Shown here piece after piece: positions 24,864-34,300 of a stretch of DNA of 64,000 nt. Location: the NCBI GenBank assembly GCA_964637355.1, contig CAZWVG010000003.1, positions 1 to 64,000 on the forward strand, given 5' to 3'. Source of the DNA: SCN-70-22 sp964637355 (GTDB lineage Bacteria; Gemmatimonadota; Gemmatimonadetes; Gemmatimonadales; Gemmatimonadaceae). Both the position numbers and the translations under genes were made by a program. The stretch's first letter is position 1. Each line of letters begins with the position of its first letter. The notes beneath the pieces were generated by a model that saw only the letters and a list, made by a program, of their open reading frames with translations, did no database searches and was not told the DNA's origin.

Positions 24864-26450
24864 TTAGGGTGCCGGGCGCGACGTCGTCGAGGGAGACGGC
24901 GCCTGCAGCGAGTCGAGGAGCGCGCGCAGGTGTTCGAGATCGAGCGGCTTCACCACGTGCATGTCGAAGCCCGACTCGAGTGCGCGCTGACGGTCCTCGT
25001 CACGCCCCCATCCGGTCATCGCGACGAGCGTCGCACGGGAGCGCCACGATTCGGCGGAGACTCGGCGCGCCACGTCGTAGCCGCTCATCCCCGGCATTCC
25101 GACGTCCATGAGGACGAGATCCGGCGGCGACGACGCCATCTGGGCGAGCGCGTCCTCGCCGTTTCGCGCCGGCACGACCTGATGACCGAGCATCTGGAGC
25201 ACCGCCACCAGCGTTTCCACGAGATCGGGGTTGTCGTCGACCACCAGGATGTTGAACGGGCGCATGGCTTCGATGGGTTCTGGCGCTTCGGGCGTCGCGG
25301 CCGGCGCATCGGCCGCAGCGGCGACTCCGGGAATCTCGACGCTGAAGATACTCCCCTTTCCGGCCCCTTCGCTGCTGGCCCAGACGCGCCCGCCATGGAG
25401 CGCCACGATCTGCCGCACGAGCGCGAGCCCGATGCCGAGCCCGCGTGAAGAGCCGGTGTCGCTCCCGCGCTCGAACATCTGGAAGATCCGCTCGGTATCG
25501 TCGCCCGACATCCCCTTCCCGTTGTCGCGCACCTCGAGATGGAGCACGTCGCCTTCGATGCGCACCACGGTCTCGATGTGCCCCCCTTCGGGGGTATACG
25601 TCGAGGCGTTGTTGAGGAGGTTGGTGAGGACCTGGGTGAGGCGGAGCTGGTCGGCACGAATGCGGATCGGCTTCGCGGGGATGTCGATGGTGTGGCGCTG
25701 CCGCTTCTCGAGCATCGCCGGACGGCAGTGCTCGATCGCCGCCTCGATCACCGAGGAGACCTCGATGCATTCCTGTCGTAGCTCGAACGTCCCGCGTTCG
25801 AGGCGTGCGGCGTCGAGGAGATCGTCGATGAGGTGCACCATCTGCCGCGCGTGTCGGTCGATGAGGTTGGCGGCGCGTTCGACGATCGCATCGCCCGACT
25901 CGCGTGCGTGCAGGAGCGCGGCCGCGTTCACGATCGGGGTCAGCGGATTGCGCAGCTCGTGCGCGAGAATGGCGAGGAACTGATCCTTCCGCTCCTGCAT
26001 CTCCGCGCGTTCGCGCTCGCGCACTCGGCGCTCGCGCATTTCCAGTTGCAGCTCGCGGGTGCGCTCCTCGACGCGCTCGCGCGAGCGATGCAGCGCCTCG
26101 CTGAAGGCGCTCACCATGAAGCCGACGACCAGGAAGACGACGGAACGCCCCACATCGGTGGAGGCCATGGGCCAGAGCTGTCCCGGCGTCCCGAGGAAGA
26201 GGTAGTCGGCGACTACCGCGCTGATGATCGTGATGACGATCCCGGGAAGCCAACCGCCAACCCACGATGCCCACATCACCGCGAGGACGTAGAGGAGGAA
26301 GGGGAGACCGCCGCCGAGGACGTCGTTGAGCGCGAAACGCACCCAGGTGAGCATCGCGACGACGAGGATGCCGCTGACGATCGCGGTACGCGGGCGCCTA
26401 TCGCGCGTTTGCAGGAGGTTGGGGAACTCCTCCGGCGTGAGGATCTTCAT
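24864..26450 (-). CDS. DUF4118 hybrid histidine kinase
   Basis: 528 residues. The N-terminal ~20-115 residues hold four hydrophobic helices of the KdpD-like DUF4118 module (ILVVAMLTWVRFAL, LPFLLYVLAVMWASWVGG, IVITIISAVVADYLFLG, VVFLVVGFMVSAFSEAL). A short coiled coil leads to HisKA with His164 in LAHELRNPLTPI, HATPase_c (NNASTYTPEGG, DNGKGM, GLGIGLALV) and a C-terminal receiver (NILVVDDNPD, LMDVGMP, TGWG, VKPLD). The first ATG at 26450 is used. Its input is unknown. It lies directly downstream of a PAS-DHp protein on the same strand and probably shares a transcript with it. Confidence 0.93.
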   Translation of the reverse strand: MKILTPEEFPNLLQTRDRRPRTAIVSGILVVAMLTWVRFALNDVLGGGLPFLLYVLAVMWASWVGGWLPGIVITIISAVVADYLFLGTPGQLWPMASTDVGRSVVFLVVGFMVSAFSEALHRSRERVEERTRELQLEMRERRVRERERAEMQERKDQFLAILAHELRNPLTPIVNAAALLHARESGDAIVERAANLIDRHARQMVHLIDDLLDAARLERGTFELRQECIEVSSVIEAAIEHCRPAMLEKRQRHTIDIPAKPIRIRADQLRLTQVLTNLLNNASTYTPEGGHIETVVRIEGDVLHLEVRDNGKGMSGDDTERIFQMFERGSDTGSSRGLGIGLALVRQIVALHGGRVWASSEGAGKGSIFSVEIPGVAAAADAPAATPEAPEPIEAMRPFNILVVDDNPDLVETLVAVLQMLGHQVVPARNGEDALAQMASSPPDLVLMDVGMPGMSGYDVARRVSAESWRSRATLVAMTGWGRDEDRQRALESGFDMHVVKPLDLEHLRALLDSLQAPSPSTTSRPAP

Positions 26451-26573
26451 GCGGCTCGCGACTCGTTCATCGAGGGAATGCGCTCGGTGGTGCTCACGGC
26501 AGGGCCGCGCGCACGCGCGCGCGCGCGGTGGCGAGGGACCAAGATGGCCGGGATCGCGCCAGCGCGCGCCTCG

Positions 26574-27209
26574 CTATGGTTCGCGCGCGCCGTGCAGCTC
26601 GTGTTGCAGCTCGTGCAGGTAGTCCTGCGTCTTCCGCGTGATGAGCTCCAGTTGACGCTCGAGGACTGAGAGCATCTGGGGGCGCGACTCGGCCGACGCG
26701 CCGTCGAGGGTGAGGGCAAAGAGCGCATGCCGCATGGTCTGCACCGGATTGCGCAGGTCGTGCGCGAACCGCGCGAGGGAGTCGCCGCGCACGCGCAGCG
26801 ACTGCTCGAGCGACTCCTGTGCGACGATGTGTCGATGGATGTCCACGATGCGCACGATCCAACGTGGGCGCTCGCCCAGTCCGCGCACGCGATCGCTCGT
26901 CCCCCCCGGCTCGGCCGAGAACTGGCACCAGCGATACGATCCGTCGACGTGCCGGAGGCGCAGGTCGATCTCGAAGGGAAGCGCGGTACGCAACGATTCG
27001 CGCCATGCATCCGCGAGGAGGGCGACGTCGTCGGGATGGACGACCGCCTCCCATCCTTCGGCGCGCAGGTGCGCTGCGTCGATGCCGGTGAACGCTTCCC
27101 ACGCGCGATCGCCGCCAGTCGGCGCGCCGTCGGCCGCAACGACGCAGCGCATGTAGCAGGCGCGCATCGTGGCGTCGGCCAGGTTGTTCGAAGGCGTTCC
27201 AACGGACAT
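26574..27209 (-). CDS. PAS-DHp protein lacking an ATPase domain
   Basis: 211 residues from ATG 27209, which has GGGGAGGGG upstream (the frame extends to 27311 without a start signal). Residues ~25-125 form a PAS domain (MRCVVAADGAPTGGDRAWEAF, HPDDVALLADAWRES, LRLRHVDGSYRWCQFSAE). Residues ~130-200 form a dimerisation/phosphoacceptor helix pair with His150 in RFAHDLRNPVQTMRHALFAL and a second helix (QLELITRKTQDYLHELQHEL). It stops there; the Bergerat ATPase domain is absent and the next gene begins only after 123 bases, with a clear own start. It could be a phosphotransfer protein for the neighbouring hybrid kinases, or a decaying kinase. Confidence 0.8.
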   Translation of the reverse strand: MSVGTPSNNLADATMRACYMRCVVAADGAPTGGDRAWEAFTGIDAAHLRAEGWEAVVHPDDVALLADAWRESLRTALPFEIDLRLRHVDGSYRWCQFSAEPGGTSDRVRGLGERPRWIVRIVDIHRHIVAQESLEQSLRVRGDSLARFAHDLRNPVQTMRHALFALTLDGASAESRPQMLSVLERQLELITRKTQDYLHELQHELHGAREP

Positions 27210-27471
27210 CGCGCCCCTCCCCGCCGGCTCGCGATCGGTAGGTCGGAGGGAGCGCGGAGTGCGCGTGCTCCACTGGCGACGTCTCGCGAGCGTGGGCGTC
27301 GTACCAAGCAAGCTGGGCTACCGTGCCCTTCCGGGCCATTATCCGCGTGGCTGCGATTGGGCGCGACGTTCGTCGAAGGGTGGTATCGCTCGATGGTGGC
27401 ATCCCGAAGTCGCACTCGCGAGCGACACGCAGGAGCGTCATCCCGCCTCGAGGGGCGACCGCGTGGCGTCG

Positions 27472-30339
27472 TCACCGGGCGATGTGCGACGCGCGATCGT
27501 CCAGGAGGCGACGGAGGAGGTCGAGGAGCGACGGGAGGTCGACCGGCTTGACGAGGTGCGCGTCGAACCCGGCCTCCTGCGAACGCTGTCGATCGTTGGG
27601 CTGCCCCCAGCCGGTGAGCGCGACAATAACGGCGTCGGCGCCGCCGGGGAGTTGCCGGATCGCCCGACAGGCGTCGAACCCATTGAGCGTCGGCATCCCG
27701 AGATCGAGCAGGACGACGTCGCACGGTGCCTTGGTGAACTGCGCGATCGCCGCCACGCCGTCGTAGCAGGTGGACACGTCGGCTCCAAACACGGAAAGGA
27801 GCGTCCCGAGGGTGTCGGCGTTGTCACGGATGTCGTCGACCACGAGGATGCGACGCCCGTGCAGGTGTGACGCCGACGGAATGCCACCGTGCCCGACATT
27901 GGCGATCGCCGGCGTGTTGCCGAGCGGAAGCTCGACGACCGCCGCCGTCCCGGTACCCACGCCGGCACTCTCGAGCCAGGCACGACCGCCATGCAGTTCG
28001 GCGATGCGCCGCACGAGCGTGAGGCCGATTCCAAGTCCGCCGCGCCCGCTTTCGCCGTGTTCGTGCCCCTGCGCGAAGAGATCGAAGAGCGATTCGAGGC
28101 GATCCGGGGGGATTCCCGGTCCGTTGTCGGTGACCCTCAGCTGCAACGTGGCGCCGGTCACCGTCCCCTCGATCGTGATGATTCCTCCCGGCGCGGTGAA
28201 CTTGGCGGCGTTGCTGAGGAGGTTGGCGAGGACCTGCGCCATGCGCACCGAGTCGATTTCGAGGAGGATCGGCTGCTCGGGAATCTCGACGCTCAGGGTG
28301 TGGCGCGCCGCGTCCATGAGCGGGCGCGCCGTCTCCACCGCCTGACGCACCAGCGTGGAGAGTTCCACGGAGGTGCGACGCAGCTCGAGCTTGTTGCGGT
28401 CGATCCTCGAGACGTCCATCAGGTCGTCGATGAGGCGGACCATGTGCTCCATCTGTCGCGTGAGGATCCCGAGCACGTGCGCAATGCGTGGCGAATCCGG
28501 CTCCAGCGCCGCCATCAGGTGCAACGCATGGCGCATCGGGGCAAGCGGATTGCGCAGCTCGTGCGCGAGCGTCGCGAGGAACTCGTCCTTGCGCCTGGCG
28601 GCCTCGCGCAGGTCGCCCTCCATGCGGATACGGGCGCTGATGTCGCGCGCCATCTTCGACGCGCCGATCACCTGCCCCGAGGCATCGCGCACGGGGGAAA
28701 CCGCGATCGAGATCGGAATGAGCGTCCCGTCCTTGCGCCGACGTACAGTGTCGAACGCGGGGACAAACTCTCCGCGCCCGATCTTCGACAGGATCAGGTC
28801 CTCGTCGCCCAGACGGTCGGGGGGGATGATGAACGAGATGTTGCGACCGACCGCTTCTTCGGCCGTGTAGCCAAAGAGACGCTGCGCCCCGGCGTTCCAG
28901 CTCGTCACCACCCCCGCGAGGTTCTTGGTGACGATGGCGTCGTCGGATGACTCCACCACCGCCGCGAGCAACGCCTGCGTGCGCTGCGCCGCCACCCGGT
29001 CGCTCACGTCGAGCGTGAAGCAGCACGCATTCGCCGTTGCATTCGCCCCGGCAATCGGCGTGCAGTTGATCATCACGTCCTTGAGCGTTCCATCCTTGCA
29101 GCGCATGCGCGTGGCGCAATTCTGAAGGCCAGCGCCCGTCCGGAGCGTGTCGAGAATCGCGACGACCGCTTGCGGATCCTCGTGGAACTCGCCGATGTGA
29201 CGCCCGACGTACTCCGCGCGCTCGTAGCCGAGCATGCGTAGCTCTTCGTCGTTCGCCCTGAGGATGACGCCGTCGGCGCCGACCCACCGCAGCCCGACGT
29301 TGGCGTTATCGAAGAGGTCCGAAAGGGCGGTCTCACGCGCCTTCACGGCGGCGTCGGCGGCACGGCGCTCCGACACGTCGCGGAAGACGAGGACGCACCC
29401 CGTCACCTCTCCGTCGGCGTTGATGATCGGGGCGGCGCTGTCCTCGATCGGAATGCCGCGCCCATCGGGCCTGAGGAGCGACGCGGCGGCACCAAGATGT
29501 ACGATTTGCCGCTCGTCCATCGCGCGACGCACCGGGAGCTCTATCGCGCGATCCGTCCCTTCCGCGACGAGCCGCACCACCAGATCGACATCGCGGTGCC
29601 GCACCTCGCCGATCGTGCGACCGACGAGCTGTTCGGCGACTGCGTTCATGCTCTCGATCTCGGCCGCTCGATTGGTCACGATGACGCCGTCACCGATGCT
29701 CATGAGCGTGAGGCGCAATTGTTCGCCGCGCGCCTGCGCCTCCCTGCGCGCACTCTCACTCTGGTCGCGCGCATCGTCGAGGAGGGCGTATTGACGCACC
29801 ACGTCGCGACGTGCACGGTGCAGCGCTTCGGCAAACGCGCTGATGCTGACGCCGACCAGCATGAAGACGACGACGCCGATCCGGTCGCTCGTTTGCGGGA
29901 GGTAGAGCGACTGGAGCGGTTCGACGAAGAAGTACTGCGTGGTGAGTGCACCGACGGCCGTGGCGAGCACGCCCGCTCTCCAGCCGCCGAACCACGACGC
30001 TGCCATCACGCCGGCAAAGAACGTGAGATACGGGAGTTCGAGGCCGAGAAACGGCGAGAGCACTCCGCGGATCGTGCCGGCAATCGCGACGCAGACCACC
30101 GCCACGGCTGCGGTGACGATGGGCGAGTGTCGCGCCGGATCGACCGGTCGCGTGAAGCGTATCGAGACGGCGCTTGCTACGTCCCGAGTGTGCACGTCCT
30201 CACCGTGGTGCGTGGAAGCTGGGGGAATGCCAACGGCGCGGAATCGCGTAACCGTCAGGCGCAACGCGGCGCGCCTGGGGGCACCGACGGCGCGCATCGA
30301 CGAACGGCCCCTCATCGGGAGGGCCACGAGGCAATGCAT
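27472..30339 (-). CDS. DUF4118/triple-PAS hybrid histidine kinase
   Basis: 955 residues as drawn; the N-terminus before residue ~65 is basic and without a start signal, so the true start may be a GTG near 30190. Order: DUF4118 membrane module (about 75-175), three PAS domains (about 205-330, 335-450, 455-570; motifs SIGDGVIVTNRAAEIESMN, NANVGLRWVGADG, SSDDAIVTKNLAGVVTSWN), HisKA with His593 (LAHELRNPLAPMRHAL), HATPase_c (NNAAK-type LSNAAKFTAPGG, DNGPGIP, GGLGIGLTLV) and receiver (RILVVDDIRDNAD, LLDLGMP, TGWG, VKPVDL). The receiver has an intact aspartate. Input unknown; the PAS set suggests redox or small-ligand sensing. Confidence 0.93.
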   Translation of the reverse strand: MHCLVALPMRGRSSMRAVGAPRRAALRLTVTRFRAVGIPPASTHHGEDVHTRDVASAVSIRFTRPVDPARHSPIVTAAVAVVCVAIAGTIRGVLSPFLGLELPYLTFFAGVMAASWFGGWRAGVLATAVGALTTQYFFVEPLQSLYLPQTSDRIGVVVFMLVGVSISAFAEALHRARRDVVRQYALLDDARDQSESARREAQARGEQLRLTLMSIGDGVIVTNRAAEIESMNAVAEQLVGRTIGEVRHRDVDLVVRLVAEGTDRAIELPVRRAMDERQIVHLGAAASLLRPDGRGIPIEDSAAPIINADGEVTGCVLVFRDVSERRAADAAVKARETALSDLFDNANVGLRWVGADGVILRANDEELRMLGYERAEYVGRHIGEFHEDPQAVVAILDTLRTGAGLQNCATRMRCKDGTLKDVMINCTPIAGANATANACCFTLDVSDRVAAQRTQALLAAVVESSDDAIVTKNLAGVVTSWNAGAQRLFGYTAEEAVGRNISFIIPPDRLGDEDLILSKIGRGEFVPAFDTVRRRKDGTLIPISIAVSPVRDASGQVIGASKMARDISARIRMEGDLREAARRKDEFLATLAHELRNPLAPMRHALHLMAALEPDSPRIAHVLGILTRQMEHMVRLIDDLMDVSRIDRNKLELRRTSVELSTLVRQAVETARPLMDAARHTLSVEIPEQPILLEIDSVRMAQVLANLLSNAAKFTAPGGIITIEGTVTGATLQLRVTDNGPGIPPDRLESLFDLFAQGHEHGESGRGGLGIGLTLVRRIAELHGGRAWLESAGVGTGTAAVVELPLGNTPAIANVGHGGIPSASHLHGRRILVVDDIRDNADTLGTLLSVFGADVSTCYDGVAAIAQFTKAPCDVVLLDLGMPTLNGFDACRAIRQLPGGADAVIVALTGWGQPNDRQRSQEAGFDAHLVKPVDLPSLLDLLRRLLDDRASHIAR

Positions 30340-30626
30340 GGCGCACTCGAGCGCGAAAAATGCCTTGCACTACCCCGCGTCAAAAGCTGTCACCCGCGAG
30401 CCCGAGGAGACATACCCCACGAGGAGGTTTGACTCCTACCTCGCAAGAGAGAGGGCGCGGAGCGAGAACACCAGGTGCTCGCAGGAGAGATGCGGCGTTT
30501 GCTCGCGCGGCGACTGGCCTGATGGAGCCAACGCGTCCATCGTGCGATGCGCGCGCGTCGCCGCTGATTGACCGCGCACCCCTTCCTGCGCGACGTCGTG
30601 TCGCGCGGCTCCTCCGGTCGCCTACG

Positions 30627-31370
30627 ATGCCGACATCCGCCGCCTGCAATTACGCGCAGTTCGAGTCCGACCTGCTCTGCTTCACCCACCTCCGCTGGCA
30701 CTGGATGCCGAGCCGATATCGGGAGGGCTTCGTCGCCGCGGCGCGCAGTCGGCGCGTCTTCATCGTCGAGGAGCCGGTCTTCGTCCCCGGCTCCCCCGTG
30801 ATGGACGTCGAGTATCCGCACGAGCATCTGGCGGTCGCCCGCCCCTGTCTCCCCTACGCGCTGCTCGGGGCCGGGGTCGAGGGAGCGCAGCGCACCCTGC
30901 TCAATGCGTGGCTGGCCTCGCTCCAGATACGCCCGGGCGTTGCGTGGTACCACTCCCCCGCCGCCTTTCCCTTCAGCGCGCATCTCGACGTTCCCATCAC
31001 GGTCTACGACCGCGTGGTCGATCCGACGGCGCCGGCCGACGAGCGGCTGGATCACGCGCGCATGGAGCGGGATCTCCTTCGCCGCGCCGACGTGGTCTAC
31101 GCCGATGCGGGGGCGACGCTCGAGCGCATCCGGCGGATGCATTCCGATGTAAGGGTGACGCCGGCTGCCGGGGGGATGTCGGTGTTCTTCGCCGCGACGC
31201 CCAAGCCAGCGGCGCATCGGTCGGAGGCGCGCAGGGTCGCCACGGTGCGCGTCCTACCAGGCGATCGTCCAGGTGAGAAGCGCGCCGAGCACCTGCAGCG
31301 AACGAGGATCCAGTCCAGCGCTCAGCGAGGGCGGGGTTGGGAGGAGCCGAGTCTCGAGCGAGGTCCGTAG
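30627..31370 (+). pseudogene. Truncated glycosyltransferase (N-terminal domain only)
   Basis: From ATG 30627 the frame gives an N-terminal Rossmann-like domain of a family found with UDP-galactopyranose mutases: FESDLLCFTHLRWHWMPSRY, RVFIVEEPVFVPGSPVMDVE, YHSPAAFPFSAHLDVPITVYD and RRADVVYADAGATLERIRR. Around 31230 similarity ends; the reading frame continues ~40 codons into the antisense of tamB (which ends at 31254) and stops at 31370. The C-terminal nucleotide-sugar domain, about half of a normal ~400-residue enzyme, is missing. tamB has its own intact C-terminus, so the glycosyltransferase was probably truncated by a deletion. It is likely non-functional. Confidence 0.7.
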
Positions 31371-34300
31371 GCGCAGTCGTTCGTTGAGGCGCCGCTCAAT
31401 GGCGGCGCCCGGCACAGCAAGTGTAGGGCGAATGCGCCCGATCACGAAGGTGCGGCGATCGACATACTTCCCGATTTCGATCTCGGTCCCGCTCAGCACC
31501 GCCTGGAAGTCGCTCAACGACACATCCGCGGGAATCTGGGCGGGCGTGATGTTGAGGACGTCGGCCCCGGTGGCGCCGGCCAGCTCGCCGCGCACCTCAT
31601 CGAGCAGTGCGCCCAAGCCGATCGCCGCGAGCTGACGCTTGGCCAGCGCGGCCACGCTCCCGGCAAGCGACGATCCCGAGCCTCCCCCCTGCAGCCCCGT
31701 CCCCGGGGAGTCGAGGAGCGAGGACGACGACTTGCCGAAGGCGAGGAAGGAGATCAGGTCGGACTGCGACATCGGAGGCTGTGCATCGCTCTCCAGCGTC
31801 ACCGTGGGACGCTCGAGGTTCCCGCCGATGAGCACGCGGATGTCGAGTGGCGAACGTCCCGCCTGCGCCACCTCGTACGACGCGACGATCTGGAGCACGG
31901 GGTTGAGCTCCTCGGTCCCGAGGAAGCGCACGGCCCCGCGCTCGACGTCGAAGCGCTTGCCGAGGAAGCTGTACGTCCCCTGGTCGGTGTAGAGCGCACC
32001 GGAAATGTTGTAGTCCTCGGCGCCGCGCTCCTTGCGCACGTCGAGCGTGCCGTAGACCTCGACGTTTGCATCTGGCGAGCGCGCGAAGGTGCCGCGCTGC
32101 ACCTCGACGGCGACCTGCATGCGAAGGTTGCGGAGCATCTCCGACGATGCGCCGATGCCGAGCGCTTCGGCCGTTGACGAGTCGGTGACGGCGAAGATCG
32201 CCGGGTCGGCGGTGCTGATGACGTCGTACTGCGCAGGCTCGGGGATGTAGATGACGCCGCGGGTGATCGCCACGCGCCCGTTGACGGTGAGGGTGTCGAG
32301 CGCTCCCTCGACGTTCACGTTGCCGTCGGCGAAGAGCTCCCCGGTCTCGTCGTTGAGCACGCGTGCGTCGCTGAGATCAAAGGCGAGTTGCAGGTTCGGT
32401 TCGGTGAGCGACGTGAGACGAATGTCGCCGGTGGCGCGAATCGTCCCCTGGCTCCGGGCGAAGAGCGTGTCCACGTGGACGGTGTCGTCGACGAAACGGA
32501 GGGTGGACGTCACCTCGCGGAGCGTGACGCCGGTGCTCGTGAGCGTGACCTGCGGGAGTGCGGCGTGGAGCGTACCGTCGAATGCCGGCCGCTCCCACGT
32601 CCCTTCCACGCGAACGTCGCCATGGGCCGTGCCGTGCACGTCGGCGACGGCGTCGGAGAGCTCGCCCAGGGGCTCGAGCGGAATGCTGTCCCCAACGAGG
32701 CGCAGCGCCAGCGTCCCGTCGATCAGGCGCGTCTCCACCGAATCGCCGAGCGAGAGGTCGATGGGGACCGTTCCACTGAGGTGCGCCAGCTCGTATGTCC
32801 CGCCGCGCAGCGCGCGCACGTCGAGCGTGAGTCGCTTCGCGTCGTAGTCGAAGCGCGCGCGCGTGTCGGGGAGAGCCGTCCCCTCGTACACCGTCTCGAC
32901 GACCGACGCGGTGCCCGCCAGCGTCGGGTTGTCGCGTGTGCCGTCCCACGAGGCGTCGAGGTCTACCGCCCCCTGCGCCTTCGTGTCGCTCTGGGCGATC
33001 GCCAGCCACGGGGCGATCTGCACGCGTTGCAGCTGCACCACGAGGTGGCCCGGGTCGGCGTCCGGCACCTCGCCGTTGACGAAGACGCGTCCCCCGCTCC
33101 GCGCATCGCGCAACTCGAGCGAATCGACGGTGAGCCCCTTCCCCTTCCACCCGATCACGCTGGGGTGCGTGCTGAGCCATGCGGTGGTGTCCATCCGGAG
33201 CTCGAGCTCACGGAGCCGCAACTCCCCCTCTCCGGTGCGCAACGCATACTGCGCCTGCAAACGGTACCGCGAGGTGTCGCCCGGGAAGAGGGTCACCTCG
33301 GCGTCCCCTTCGCCGGCATGGTAGGTCACGTCGACCTTGGTGCTGTCGAAGGCGAAGCCCGTCACGCGCAACGAATCGACGCCTCCAACGACGTGCAGCG
33401 TATCGTGTTCGGAGAGCGCGCCGTGCCAGTCGCCCTTGAGCTTCCCCTGCCCCAGCAGGTTCCCTCCCCAGACTATTCCCGGCGTGGTGAAGGAGGCGGC
33501 AACGTCGGCGCTCTCGATGTTTCCGGTCGCCTCTCCCTCGAGAGTGAACGATCCGGCAATCGAGTCGCGGTCGATCGGCGGAACGACGATGGCGCCAGAG
33601 GGGCGCGTCGGCACATTGCGCCCGGCGATGTCGGCGGCGAGGAGCGAGGCCGGGTCGGTTCCCCGCCCTTCGGCAGCGCGCGCCGAGTCGCGGGCATCGC
33701 GCAGTCGCTCGCGCCGCTGGGCAATGGCGGGGCGCGCCTCCACGAGTCCGGTGTCCGCCGACGCAATCCAACGCCGAAGGCCTCCCAGGTCGTTGACGGC
33801 GAGTGCGAAGGTACTCTTCCCCTGATGCGCGTTCGTTAGCCCGACGGTTCCCCTGGCGGTCGCCGAGGCGAACGCAGTGACGGCCGAGAGCGAGTCGACG
33901 GTAGCGACACCGTCAGCTGCATGGCCTCGCAACACCAGCTCGCGCACTTCGGCGCTGTCGATGAGGAAGGGAGCGATGCGTGCATCGACCGTTGCGTCGA
34001 GCGTGGCCGGGTCGAACCCGTTTCCCTTGACGATGATCGTCCCGTCGAGGCGCGTCTCCGGGAGTGTTGGCAGCACACCCTGCGGCTCGAGCCCAACGAG
34101 CGTGAGGTTGGCCGTGTACGATGGACGCTCGTCCGAAGCGCGATACGTTCCGTCGCCGTCCAGGCGCCCGGCCTCGGGGAGCGAGAGCGCGAAACGGGTG
34201 GCGACGTCGCGCGGTGTCCCCCACACGTGCGCCTCACCCGAAAGCGTTCCGCGAAGGTCGTCGCGGCCGACGAACGTGTCGGCGAGCGCGAGCGCGACTT

